From DAORHV01 sp964458645 (GTDB taxonomy: Bacteria; Patescibacteriota; Gracilibacteria; Peribacterales; Peribacteraceae), in NCBI GenBank assembly GCA_964458645.1, contig CAYWJU010000011.1, positions 1-57,064 of the forward strand: a stretch of 57,064 nucleotides of DNA. The letters run 5' to 3'. Below, piece after piece: positions 16,755 to 23,950 of this stretch; positions within the stretch are counted from its first letter, which is position 1, and each line of letters opens with the position of its first letter. The notes beneath the pieces were generated by a model, which was given only the letters and a program-made list of their open reading frames with translations, made no database searches and had not been told where the DNA came from. The position numbers and the translations under genes were made by a program.

Positions 16755-17964
16755 ATGTTTCGCCGCATCAGCCACACGATCGCACTCCAATTCACGGCTT
16801 TCGTGTTCCTGTTGCTGCTGGCGAACGGCATATTGTTTTTGGCGGCCGACGTGGGCAATTCTCAGCGCGAAATGAACGGACGACTGTTTCGTACTGCACA
16901 TGCCATCTTGGAATCCGCGCAGTTCGGCAGCCTAGATTTTCCGCACTTTCTTCCGCCGCCACTGCGTGAGCGAGTGCGTATTGCCGACGTCAACGGAGAA
17001 ATTTTGTATGGAGGAGGCTTANNNNNNNNNNTTATTCGAGAACGTGCCTTTCAATCGCGATGCGGGCGTTGCTGCTGCCGTTGTTCAGAATGAGCGCTAT
17101 GCGGTTCTTACCGTACCGATTGAACAGGGTGACGATGTCACCGGTTATCTGCAGGTGGCTGAATTGGAGCGATTGCCGGTCGGCGGCTTGCCAGTGCGCG
17201 CGTTGATCTACCTGCTGGTCAGCATCGGCATTTCGGCGCTGACGTTCGTGGTCGGGCAATTTTTCGCTCGCAAGAGTCTGGTGCCTGCCGAACGTGCCAT
17301 GCAACGCCTGGAGCAATTCACCCAAGATGCCAGTCATGAATTGCGTACGCCGCTGGCAACACTCAGTTCGTCGCTGGATCTTGCGCTGAAAACCAAGCAG
17401 TATCGCGAGGGGATTGAGTCGGCCAAGAACGACCTGAAAGAAGTCTCGGTGTTGGTCGAGCGTCTTTTAGAACTGGCGCGCCTTGATCAATTGGTGCTGG
17501 CACTCGAGCCAACCGATCTGACGGATTTGGTCACGACAACCGTTGATCGTCATGCGGCGGCTGCCTTGGAAAAGCGCGTGACCCTAACAAAGGATCTGAC
17601 CCCCGACGTCATGTTGCATGCGGATGCCGCTCTGTTACGACAACTGCTGTCGAATCTCCTCGCGAATGCCATTAAATTCAGTAAGTCCGATGGTGGGACA
17701 GTTACCGTTCGACTCACGAATGAGTGCTTGTCCGTGACCGATACGGGCATCGGTATTCCTGATGCAGAACTGAAGCGTATTTTCGATCGGTTCTATCAAA
17801 TCGAGACATCACGCAGCAACGATGGTTTTGGGCTTGGATTAGCGTTGGTGAAGCGCATTGCCGATCTGCACAAATGGTCCGTAGGTGTACAGAGCACCGA
17901 AGGCTCGGGCACCACATTTACGGTATATTTTTCCTCGAAGGCTACGGCAAAGCATCGGCCTTAA
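16755..17964 (+). CDS. Sensor histidine kinase, split by a 10-N assembly gap
   Basis: This is the partner of the preceding regulator. An N-terminal membrane helix (residues 8-30) and a short sensor segment are encoded before the gap at 17022-17031. After it come a second helix, a HisKA domain with the phospho-acceptor His in ASHELRTPLATL, the N box NLLANAIKFS, the D box DTGIGIPD, an F box and the glycine-rich GFGLGLALVKR. The two halves lie in different frames as written, which requires the true gap to be a multiple of three. I treat it as one intact gene and not as a frameshift. Confidence 0.88.
17022..17031. other. Assembly gap (10 N) inside the kinase gene
   Basis: The bases before the gap end in GGCTTA and those after it begin TTATTCGAG. 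Merging on the shared TTA restores one frame (Gly-Leu-Phe-Glu), so the gap may hide an overlap and not missing sequence. Confidence 0.9.
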
Positions 17965-17992
17965 TCTTGTCTTAAACCGCTCTGCGTAGAGT
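17960..17992 (+). promoter_or_regulatory. Second operator-promoter for the response regulator
   Basis: CTTAATC (17960-17966), four bases, CTTAAAC (17971-17977), nine bases, then the -10 TAGAGT (17987-17992). Repeat length, 11-bp period and distance to the -10 are the same as at 16023-16055. It overlaps the kinase stop codon and points towards 18000. Confidence 0.65.
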
Positions 17993-17998
17993 GAGCAC

Positions 17999-18141
17999 TG
18001 TTCACTGGTTTGAGTAGTTTCACTGCATGTCGGCGCAGTTCTGCGACAATCCCGTGTTCTCAACAAGCACTCAACAGTAGCGAACAGGGAAGGAAAAGGG
18101 CAAAAGAGGCCGCGCAGAGCAGCGCGGCTTCTTTGTTTTTT
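17999..18141 (+). ncRNA. Candidate small RNA (about 140 nt) controlled by the two-component system
   Basis: The predicted start point after the TAGAGT box is near 17999, and an intrinsic terminator ends at about 18141. The only ORF inside is 17 codons (ATG at 18026, MSAQFCDNPVFSTSTQQ). The transcript could be a regulatory RNA, a micro-protein message, or an attenuated leader of the HupE/UreJ-like gene at 18200, which seems to have its own weak promoter (TTGGAA-17-CATTCT, 18156-18184). No known RNA family is recognised. Confidence 0.4.
18104..18141 (+). terminator. Intrinsic terminator
   Basis: The stem 18104-18115 pairs with 18122-18133 (core GCCGCGC/GCGCGGC, 12 pairs with one G-U) around a 6-base loop. 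TTGTTTTTTG follows. Confidence 0.85.
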
Positions 18142-18199
18142 GTGCGGAAAGCAGCTTGGAAACAGAAAGTCTTTGCGTCATTCTTGTCCTGTGCAGCGA

Positions 18200-19009
18200 A
18201 TGCCTCTCTCCATTGCCGCTCTGTCCACACTCATTGCGTGCCTTATGGTCTTGTCGATGCCATGTAAAGCCTTCGCGCATGAGTTGCTGCCGATCGAGCT
18301 GGTCGACTATTTGCAGGAGCACCCGAACATGACCCAGGCCGAGCTGGACGCGTATTTGAGCACCCAGCCGAACATGACCAACGGAGATGCCGCGTACAAG
18401 CAGCGACTGGTGGACACTGTTTTTTCGGGTAAGGTGGGTTTTTGGGAAAATGCGGCAACATTCATCGTTCTTGGCCTACGACACATTCTCGAAGGCGCAG
18501 ATCATATTCTTTTCGTGCTCTCGTTACTGCTGACGTTCGTCACGTTGCGCCAGATGATGAAATCCATCACGGCGTTCACAATCGCGCACAGCATTACGCT
18601 TCTGTTGGCCGGAGCGAATTTGTTCACGCTGGATTCACGAGTCGTCGAGCCAGTGATCGCTTTATCAATTGTTATTATGGCGATCGGCACGGTGTTTTTC
18701 CGACGCTACACATTCTTTGCATCACTCGAATCCAAGATTTCACTGATTTTTCTGTTCGGCCTTTTCCACGGTCTCGGCTTTGCCGGACTCTTGCAGGATT
18801 TTTCCATTCCAGAAGGCCAATTCATTCCGTCATTATTGTTCTTCAACGTGGGTATTGAAATAGGCCAACTGTGCATCATCGCCGCAGCCCTTCCGTTCAT
18901 TCTCGTGTTCCGTGGAAAGGCATGGTACCCGCGCTTCATTCAATGCTTTGCCGGAACCATAGCCGCAGTCGCGTTGTACTGGTTTGCACAGCGGGCATTG
19001 GGATTGTAG
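18200..19009 (+). CDS. HupE/UreJ-family membrane protein
   Basis: The protein has 269 residues. A signal peptide (about residues 1-26, ending KAFA-HE) precedes a short extracytoplasmic segment and six to seven helices. The family core is GLRHILEGADHILFVLSLLL followed by FTIAHSITLLLA and later LFGLFHGLGFAG, with conserved His and Asp residues that suggest metal binding. HupE/UreJ proteins are linked to nickel or cobalt uptake. It lies downstream of a regulator-type promoter and terminator, so it may be conditionally expressed. ATG 18200 begins the signal peptide. Confidence 0.8.
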   Translation: MPLSIAALSTLIACLMVLSMPCKAFAHELLPIELVDYLQEHPNMTQAELDAYLSTQPNMTNGDAAYKQRLVDTVFSGKVGFWENAATFIVLGLRHILEGADHILFVLSLLLTFVTLRQMMKSITAFTIAHSITLLLAGANLFTLDSRVVEPVIALSIVIMAIGTVFFRRYTFFASLESKISLIFLFGLFHGLGFAGLLQDFSIPEGQFIPSLLFFNVGIEIGQLCIIAAALPFILVFRGKAWYPRFIQCFAGTIAAVALYWFAQRALGL

Positions 19010-19024
19010 ACGGTCGACATTGGC

Positions 19025-19483
19025 TTACATTTTCGCCACATACTCCGCCAGGCGTCCCAGCGTTTGCTTACCGCCCTCAATGGCGCCGTGTTCTTTCACA
19101 ACGTAGTCGCGCTCTTCGGCCGTCGCGAACGTAGAACGCATGGTGATGAGCGTTTTGTCGTCCTGCGCTTCGAACGTGATCACGGCTTTGAAGTGTATTT
19201 TGCCCGTGCCGTCGCCGTGATCGTGGGTCATCAGCTCGGGTTCGGTGATTTTGGTGAAAATGATGCGGTTCTCGTAATCGCGACCGTCGGGGCCGTGCAT
19301 TACGAAGTCCCACAATCCGCCTTCGCGCACCTGGATGGAGCGAGTGGTGACGGAGAAGCCGTTTGGTCCCCACCACTTTTCCAGATGTTCGGGCTGCGTC
19401 CATGCCTTCCACACCAGCGCGCGCGGTGCGTTGACGGTGCGCGTGATGATGATTTCGCGGTCGCTGGTGTCGGAGGCGGGCAT
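19025..19483 (-). CDS. SRPBCC (AHSA1/START-like) domain protein, paralog 1
   Basis: The protein has 152 residues and is a single helix-grip domain. Signatures are ITRTVNAPRALVWKAWTQPE, EKWWGPNGFSVTT and a closing long helix. These small domains bind hydrophobic ligands or act as co-chaperone-like modules. It is the last gene of a six-gene run that begins with an ArsR-type regulator. A C/T-rich spacer separates it from the gene upstream. The function is unknown. Confidence 0.82.
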   Translation of the reverse strand: MPASDTSDREIIITRTVNAPRALVWKAWTQPEHLEKWWGPNGFSVTTRSIQVREGGLWDFVMHGPDGRDYENRIIFTKITEPELMTHDHGDGTGKIHFKAVITFEAQDDKTLITMRSTFATAEERDYVVKEHGAIEGGKQTLGRLAEYVAKM

Positions 19484-19497
19484 GGAGATAGGGGAAA

Positions 19498-20025
19498 TTA
19501 CTTGGCTTCGGCAATGCGCCTGATGTCGGCCAGGCCTTTTTCGAACTGGCCGCCGATCATCTTGTCCATGTTCATCACCAAGCTGAACGCCTTGCCCATG
19601 AAACTGTTGCAGCCGTACATGCTCTGCGTGACGACGACGTTGGCGCCATCCTGTTTGAAAGTGAAGTCGGTGGTGTTTACTGCTGCCATCGGCTTGATGA
19701 ATTCCAAACGGATGCGGATGAGTTCATTCGGTTTCACTTCGGTGATTTCCATGCGACCTTCGCCGACGTTCTTGTTGCCGAGCCAGTGGTACTTGGCGCC
19801 GACGCCGGCTGGCGAACCTTCGTACGTTTTCTTGGTGTTCACATCCAGCTTCTCCCACGGCGACCAGGCTGCCCATTTGTGGAAATCGATCACCTGCGCG
19901 AATGCTTTGTCGACTGGAGCGGTAATGGTTACGGAGCGCTCGTAGCGGAAGTCGTTCGGGCGGCTGACAATGACGGCGAGCAGGGCGACGATGAGAACGC
20001 CGACGATAATGAGAGCGGTGGTCAT
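19498..20025 (-). CDS. Membrane-anchored SRPBCC (polyketide-cyclase-like) protein, paralog 2
   Basis: The product has 175 residues. Unlike its neighbours it starts with a hydrophobic helix (TTALIIVGVLIVALLAVIV). A START-like domain follows with FRYERSVTITAPVDKAFAQV, a WSPWEKLD segment, GVGAKYHWLGNK and a Gln/Gly-rich end. The fold should face whichever side follows the anchor. ATG 20025 is chosen because the helix begins there and the leader (CCCCTTCCCCTCTCCCC) is the usual pyrimidine type. Confidence 0.8.
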   Translation of the reverse strand: MTTALIIVGVLIVALLAVIVSRPNDFRYERSVTITAPVDKAFAQVIDFHKWAAWSPWEKLDVNTKKTYEGSPAGVGAKYHWLGNKNVGEGRMEITEVKPNELIRIRLEFIKPMAAVNTTDFTFKQDGANVVVTQSMYGCNSFMGKAFSLVMNMDKMIGGQFEKGLADIRRIAEAK

Positions 20026-20057
20026 GGGGAGAGGGGAAGGGGTTTGTGGACAGGGTA

Positions 20058-20552
20058 TCAGGCCGAGAGCAGCAGTGCGTCCAGACGCTCCAGGCTTTCG
20101 ATCCAGCCTTGCTTCTGTCCCTGCAGCATCTTCAGGCCCGTGGCGTTGGCGCTTACGACCTCGGCGCGGAGCGTCATTTTGGTTGTGCCGCCCATGTCTT
20201 CGAACATCACGGTGTCCAGGACTTCCGCAACCGGCCGTCCTGCTTCCATGGCGGGAATTGCGCTGAATACCAGGAGTTCCGGTTCGATGACTTCTCGAAA
20301 CATGCCACTCATGGGATACGACGTTCCGTCGGGCCCCTTCATGTCGATGAAGATCGCTCCACCTGCCTTTGGGTCCAGCTCGCAGGTCGGATTCGTGAAT
20401 CCGTTCGGCCCCCACCACTTGGCCATTTGCACGGGGTTGATCCAGGCATTGAACACGCGGTCGCGCGGAGCCGCAAACTCGTGCGTGATCACGAGGTTGA
20501 ATTGCTGCAGCGGGTTGCGCGGAGCGGCGGGCTTTGGTGGCTTGTAGGCCAT
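20058..20552 (-). CDS. SRPBCC (AHSA1/START-like) domain protein, paralog 3
   Basis: The protein has 164 residues. A short Pro/Lys-rich N-terminus precedes the domain core FAAPRDRVFNAWINPVQMAK, WWGPNGFTNPTCELD, a GPDGTSYPMSG strand pair and the final helix GWIESLERLDALL. It lies in the ArsR-led cassette, 28 bases downstream of the gene before it. The spacer is C/T-rich and shows no Shine-Dalgarno sequence. Confidence 0.82.
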   Translation of the reverse strand: MAYKPPKPAAPRNPLQQFNLVITHEFAAPRDRVFNAWINPVQMAKWWGPNGFTNPTCELDPKAGGAIFIDMKGPDGTSYPMSGMFREVIEPELLVFSAIPAMEAGRPVAEVLDTVMFEDMGGTTKMTLRAEVVSANATGLKMLQGQKQGWIESLERLDALLLSA

Positions 20553-20580
20553 GAGGTTCTAGGGAGAAGAGAAGCTGATA

Positions 20581-21063
20581 CTAGCGCAAAACAGCTTCGA
20601 ACTTGTCGAGCGACTGGTTCCAGCCCGCAGTGGCGTCTTTCGCCATCTCCTGCGGATGACCTTCGTGCTTCAGCGTGAGCTTGGTTTTGCCGGGGCCGAC
20701 TTCCTCGAACGTCACCGTCACGCGCATGGTCTCCGGCCATTCACCGGGCATGCCGAAATCCTTTGGCGAAACATAGTTGCCGTCTTTATCGGCGAAGTGG
20801 TCGGTAGCGACGATCTTCTTCATGGGAATGACTTCCTCGAACGTGCCGCCGCTCCACATGTCCATATCGAATGGGCTGCCGGCCGGACCACGCATGCAAT
20901 ACAAGTACTTGCCGCCTTTGCGAAGGTCATAGTTGCCGACTTTTCCGGTAAAGTCTTTGGGGCCCCACCATTTACTGATTTGATCGGGCTGAGTCCAAGC
21001 GGCCCATACTTTTTCGATCGGCGCGCTGATGACACGAGTGATGTTGATGTCGACGGTCTTCAT
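20581..21063 (-). CDS. SRPBCC (AHSA1/START-like) domain protein, paralog 4
   Basis: The protein has 160 residues with core motifs ITRVISAPIEKVWAAWTQPD, SKWWGPKDFTGKV, a GPAGSPFDMDMWSGG segment and the C-terminal helix GWNQSLDKFEAVL. It is close in layout to paralogs 1 and 3, which suggests local duplication. The ligand or partner is unknown. It lies third in the cassette after the regulator and paralog 5. Confidence 0.82.
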   Translation of the reverse strand: MKTVDINITRVISAPIEKVWAAWTQPDQISKWWGPKDFTGKVGNYDLRKGGKYLYCMRGPAGSPFDMDMWSGGTFEEVIPMKKIVATDHFADKDGNYVSPKDFGMPGEWPETMRVTVTFEEVGPGKTKLTLKHEGHPQEMAKDATAGWNQSLDKFEAVLR

Positions 21064-21093
21064 ACTAGTAGGGGGGAGAAGATGAAGGTGGAA

Positions 21094-21537
21094 TCAAAGG
21101 GTCCGGAGATGATGTTCGAGCTTATCGAAGTTCTGCTCGTTGGCGGGCACGACGAACGGCTTCACCCGGTCGAATTCTTCCTGGTGCGCGAAGGTCATGC
21201 GCCAGGCAAGAAGCGTATTCGCACCCTGCTCCTCCAACGTGATTTCCATCCGAAATTCATGCACCGGATCCACATACGTGTATACGATGCGTCTCGGTGC
21301 TTCCACCTCATCGAATCTCATCGCGTTCCCATAGGCGGTACCGTCGGGGCCCGTCATGGTCAGGCTCCAGGATCCGCCGGGACGGAAGTCGAATGTCTTA
21401 ATGACACTCGTGAAGCCGGTTGGCCCCCACCAGCTCGCCAGGTGCTTTGCATTCGCAAATGCATTCCACACCGCTTCACGCGGATGTTTGATCACGCGGG
21501 TGGTGACGATGGTGCGGTCAGAATGCTGAGATACCAT
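21094..21537 (-). CDS. SRPBCC (AHSA1/START-like) domain protein, paralog 5
   Basis: The protein has 147 residues. Motifs are TTRVIKHPREAVWNAFANAK, ASWWGPTGFTSVIK and FDFRPGGSWSLTMTGPDG. It starts one base after the stop codon of the ArsR-type regulator, so translation of the two is probably coupled. In many bacteria an ArsR regulator paired with an AHSA1-domain protein forms a small autoregulated unit. This pair is the conserved part, and the four further paralogs extend it. Confidence 0.85.
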   Translation of the reverse strand: MVSQHSDRTIVTTRVIKHPREAVWNAFANAKHLASWWGPTGFTSVIKTFDFRPGGSWSLTMTGPDGTAYGNAMRFDEVEAPRRIVYTYVDPVHEFRMEITLEEQGANTLLAWRMTFAHQEEFDRVKPFVVPANEQNFDKLEHHLRTL

Positions 21538-21538
21538 G

Positions 21539-21868
21539 TCATTTCGGTAGGGTGGCTAAATAGGTTTCGAGAGAATCCAGCCTGTTGTTCCACATCTCCT
21601 CATAATGTTTCAGGTAGCCATTGGCTTCTTTGAATGCCTTGGGTGACAGCTGCACCATTTGCTGCTTGCCGTAGCGGCGCTTGATGATCAGTTCCGCTTT
21701 CTCCAGGATTTTCAGATGCTTGGAGACGGCGGCGAAGGTGAGGTCGTATGGCTTGGCGATCTCGCCGATCGACATTTCCTTCACCGACACTTGTTTCAGT
21801 ATTGCGCGGCGAGTCGGGTCGGCCAGTGAACCGAAGATGATATCCAGCTTTAACGATGATTCAACCAT
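21539..21868 (-). CDS. ArsR-family winged-helix repressor
   Basis: The protein has 109 residues with the ArsR fold: DIIFGSLADPTRRAILKQ, then the helix-turn-helix IGEIAKPYDLTFAAVSKHLKIL, and a wing ending IKRRYGKQQMVQL. No CxC or other metal-site cysteines are present, so it is not a classical arsenite or cadmium sensor. It heads the SRPBCC cassette. A perfect inverted repeat TTCAACCA-TT-TGGTTGAA (21860-21877) covers its start codon and part of its promoter, which points to autoregulation. Confidence 0.9.
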   Translation of the reverse strand: MVESSLKLDIIFGSLADPTRRAILKQVSVKEMSIGEIAKPYDLTFAAVSKHLKILEKAELIIKRRYGKQQMVQLSPKAFKEANGYLKHYEEMWNNRLDSLETYLATLPK

Positions 21869-21905
21869 TTGGTTGAATGATAATACGCACGCAATCCGCA
21901 GTCAA
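21860..21905 (-). promoter_or_regulatory. ArsR cassette promoter with overlapping palindromic operator
   Basis: On the minus strand TTGACT (21900-21905), a 17-bp spacer, TATCAT (21877-21882), 8 bases and ATG 21868. The 8+8 inverted repeat TTCAACCA/TGGTTGAA spans 21860-21877, from the start codon to the edge of the -10. A bound repressor would block both promoter melting and any leaderless start. Confidence 0.75.
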
Positions 21906-21963
21906 GAGTCTTGGCAATCCGGGTGTAGAATCGTGCCACATCCGAGGTATTTCCCCACTATTC

Positions 21964-22881
21964 ATGCCGTCTCCCGCCGATGCCCAACTGGGTGCACTGT
22001 TTGTCTCGAAGTCCGTTGCAACGCGGCAGGTGATGGGGGAGAACTCCGCGTTTACCCAAACCATCGTCCTAAAGAATCTGTGTCCCGACGCATGGACCGG
22101 TTGCACGCTGGTGCGCCTGCCGACGTATGGTTTGGCCAGCAAGACCACCGATGCACTGGGTGCGCCTGCAAGCGCCGTTGTTCCTGTTACCGCTGCCGGT
22201 GCGGCTGCAACCATTTCCATCTCCATGAAGGCCGTGAAGAGTAATCCCAAGTCCGGTGCAGCTCAGGCCGCGCCATGGGAGTTGCGGCGTCCCGATGGAA
22301 GGAAGATCACGGTGTTCACCGCGCCCGGCAGTCCGGCCAAGGGCGGTAACGTCTGGACGGTTATCAGCATCAATCCGGTGGCCGGCAACAACATTCCGGA
22401 TCTACGCAATGCCGCGTACACCGACAAGAATGTCAACATGTACGTGAATATCGGGAATGGCGGACAGTGCACGGCGTTCGTCTACGCGCGCATCAAGGAA
22501 AAATTGAACATCGATCTCAAATCCGTCCCCACGTTCGGTTCCAACGCGGCGGGACAGAAGTGGATCGACCAGCTCACCGGTCCCGGCAAGCCGTACCAGT
22601 TCGGCGCCGTGCCTCGCGCCAATGCAGTGGCGGTCTGGACGCTGAACGGCGACCCCAACAACGGCCACGTCGCGTTCGTGGAAGCTGTCGATGCGGCCGG
22701 CAACATTGTCCTGAACGAAGCCAACGGCAGTTCGTACGCCAGCTTTGCCGCCGACAACGGCCCAGACTCAGATACCTGGGGCGGCGGCTACGATGGCAGA
22801 CTGAAATCCGTTCCTCCGGCGCAGATGAACGGACACCTGGGTCCGCAGCAGTCACTGAAAGGCTATATCTACCTGGTATAG
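21964..22881 (+). CDS. CHAP-domain amidase with N-terminal NBR1-like Ig (FW) domain
   Basis: The protein has 305 residues. Residues 10-120 resemble the four-Trp/NBR1 Ig-like domain (NSAFTQTIVLKNLCPDAWTG, then an ISISMKAV strand and PWELRRPDG). Residues 175-300 form a CHAP (NlpC/P60-like) domain: Cys in NIGNGGQCTAFVYARI, His in NNGHVAFVEAV and Asn/Glu in NIVLNEANG. CHAP enzymes cut peptidoglycan peptides. No signal peptide is visible at ATG 21964 or at upstream in-frame codons, so export is unexplained. The -10 TAGAAT and a C/T-rich leader precede the start. The stop is one base from the convergent gene. Confidence 0.8.
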   Translation: MPSPADAQLGALFVSKSVATRQVMGENSAFTQTIVLKNLCPDAWTGCTLVRLPTYGLASKTTDALGAPASAVVPVTAAGAAATISISMKAVKSNPKSGAAQAAPWELRRPDGRKITVFTAPGSPAKGGNVWTVISINPVAGNNIPDLRNAAYTDKNVNMYVNIGNGGQCTAFVYARIKEKLNIDLKSVPTFGSNAAGQKWIDQLTGPGKPYQFGAVPRANAVAVWTLNGDPNNGHVAFVEAVDAAGNIVLNEANGSSYASFAADNGPDSDTWGGGYDGRLKSVPPAQMNGHLGPQQSLKGYIYLV

Positions 22882-22882
22882 A

Positions 22883-23293
22883 TCAGGCGTTTTCGAGCAA
22901 TTCCTTCACCGCATCCAACGCTGCTTCCCAGCCTCCGAGCGAGTCTTCGTACTCGTCGTCGGTAATCGGATCGGCGAATTGCTCCACGATCTTCACGGTC
23001 GTTTTGCCATTCAATTCGGTAAGTTCATAGGTGATGGTCGCCATGAGCTCCTCGTTGCTGTCGGGGTGAAAGAGCGTGTGCTGCAGCAACTTGCCCGGCA
23101 CGATCTTCAGGATGCGACCGTCGGTGAACATCACTCCTTCGGGGCCCATCCAGCACAAGTGCGAACCGACCTTCCAATCCGAGACGTATTCGCCGCCCAT
23201 CTCGCGGGTGAATGCAGGGTCGTTGAACATGCGCCATACCTGCAACGCGGGAGCGGGAATGACGACCGACAGATTGATTGCCGTTTTCGACAT
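22883..23293 (-). CDS. SRPBCC (AHSA1/START-like) domain protein, paralog 6
   Basis: The protein has 136 residues: LSVVIPAPALQVWRMFNDPA, a GGEYVSDWKVGSHLCWMGPE segment, LLQHTLFHPDSNEEL and the C-terminal helix GGWEAALDAVKELLENA. It is separated from the ArsR cassette by the CHAP gene and has its own start. It is the most divergent of the six paralogs in this 4-kb stretch. The function is unknown. Confidence 0.8.
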   Translation of the reverse strand: MSKTAINLSVVIPAPALQVWRMFNDPAFTREMGGEYVSDWKVGSHLCWMGPEGVMFTDGRILKIVPGKLLQHTLFHPDSNEELMATITYELTELNGKTTVKIVEQFADPITDDEYEDSLGGWEAALDAVKELLENA

Positions 23294-23365
23294 GTGGCGA
23301 TGGTAACACGCTCAGTCTTTTTGCGAGGGCAGAACAGCCTATTTTCGACTTCATTGTTCAAATTC

Positions 23366-23393
23366 TTGCTCTTTCTTCTCGGTGCCTTAGTCT
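23366..23393 (+). promoter_or_regulatory. Promoter of the 68-aa leaderless gene
   Basis: TTGCTC (23366-23371), a 16-bp spacer, then TAGTCT (23388-23393). The ATG at 23400 lies 6 bases beyond the -10. Confidence 0.55.
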
Positions 23394-23399
23394 GCAGCC

Positions 23400-23606
23400 A
23401 TGTTCTCCAAACGTGTTCCCGCAACCCCTAAGAAGACAGTCTACGACACAATGTCGGATGCGGAGTTTGTGCAATTCCTAGAGCGAGGAGAGAGAATCCC
23501 TGGCGAAGCTGCGGCTGCCATAGAACGACGCGTTGCCGTTGTGAAAGGGGCGCTGTACGACGAAGCTAGTCGGCTCTTTTTGCGAAATAGCTCCTCAAAA
23601 GATTAA
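23400..23606 (+). CDS. Small protein (68 aa), unknown
   Basis: The product has 68 residues, is highly charged, has no membrane helix, and is probably mostly helical (SDAEFVQFLERGERIPGEAA, then AAIERRVAVVKGAL). The promoter 6 bases upstream of its ATG supports it as a real gene. A hairpin GAACCC-AAA-GGGTTC directly follows the stop. No family is recognised. The acidic/basic helical pattern would fit a small nucleic-acid- or protein-binding helix, but this is only a guess. Confidence 0.6.
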   Translation: MFSKRVPATPKKTVYDTMSDAEFVQFLERGERIPGEAAAAIERRVAVVKGALYDEASRLFLRNSSSKD

Positions 23607-23722
23607 GAACCCAAAGGGTTCGCTTTCGCGAGTTGCTGGCAGACCGGCGTTGTCGAATGGCGAACTCGGTCGCCACTCTCGTCGAGTGGTACAAGTGCAT
23701 TATTGCTCTAGCCCAAGAGCAA
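23607..23722 (+). other. Gene-free stretch with consecutive hairpins
   Basis: Four short inverted repeats follow each other: GAACCC/GGGTTC (23607-23621), GGCGA/TCGCC (23659-23674), CCACTC/GAGTGG (23673-23689) and TTGCTCT/AGAGCAA (23703-23722). The second and third share two bases and may be alternatives. No T-run or ORF is present. From 23723 to 23802 I see nothing recognisable. Confidence 0.45.
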
Positions 23723-23802
23723 AAGTCAGCCTTTGCATTTCTGAAATTGGCGAAGCGTATTCCTTGTTCTTGCTAGAAGAAAACAGATGATCGTCATCAT
23801 CG

Positions 23803-23950
23803 TCATTCGCGCAGTTCTTGGCCAAAGAAAGAGGCAAGTGCCATGACGGTGAGATCGTCACTGAGCGTCAGTATTGAGATGCGATGTACGCAGCCCATCG
23901 TTTCATCGGCGTTCCCAGAAGTCGTGTCTGGTGACAGATGATTGCGTAGC
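23803..23950 (-). pseudogene. Possible remnant of a SpoIIE-type phosphatase C-terminus
   Basis: The minus strand encodes an open stretch ending ISILTLSDDLTVMALASFF before a stop. The SDDLTVMAL pattern resembles the last strand of SpoIIE/PP2C phosphatases (compare KDDATVLCL in the gene at 12955). No upstream phosphatase motifs remain, and the frame runs out under the DUF1980 gene. It could also be a chance ORF. Confidence 0.3.

Noticed and set aside
16755..17093. Frameshifted or truncated histidine kinase
   Set aside because: The frame change coincides exactly with the run of N, so it is an assembly effect.
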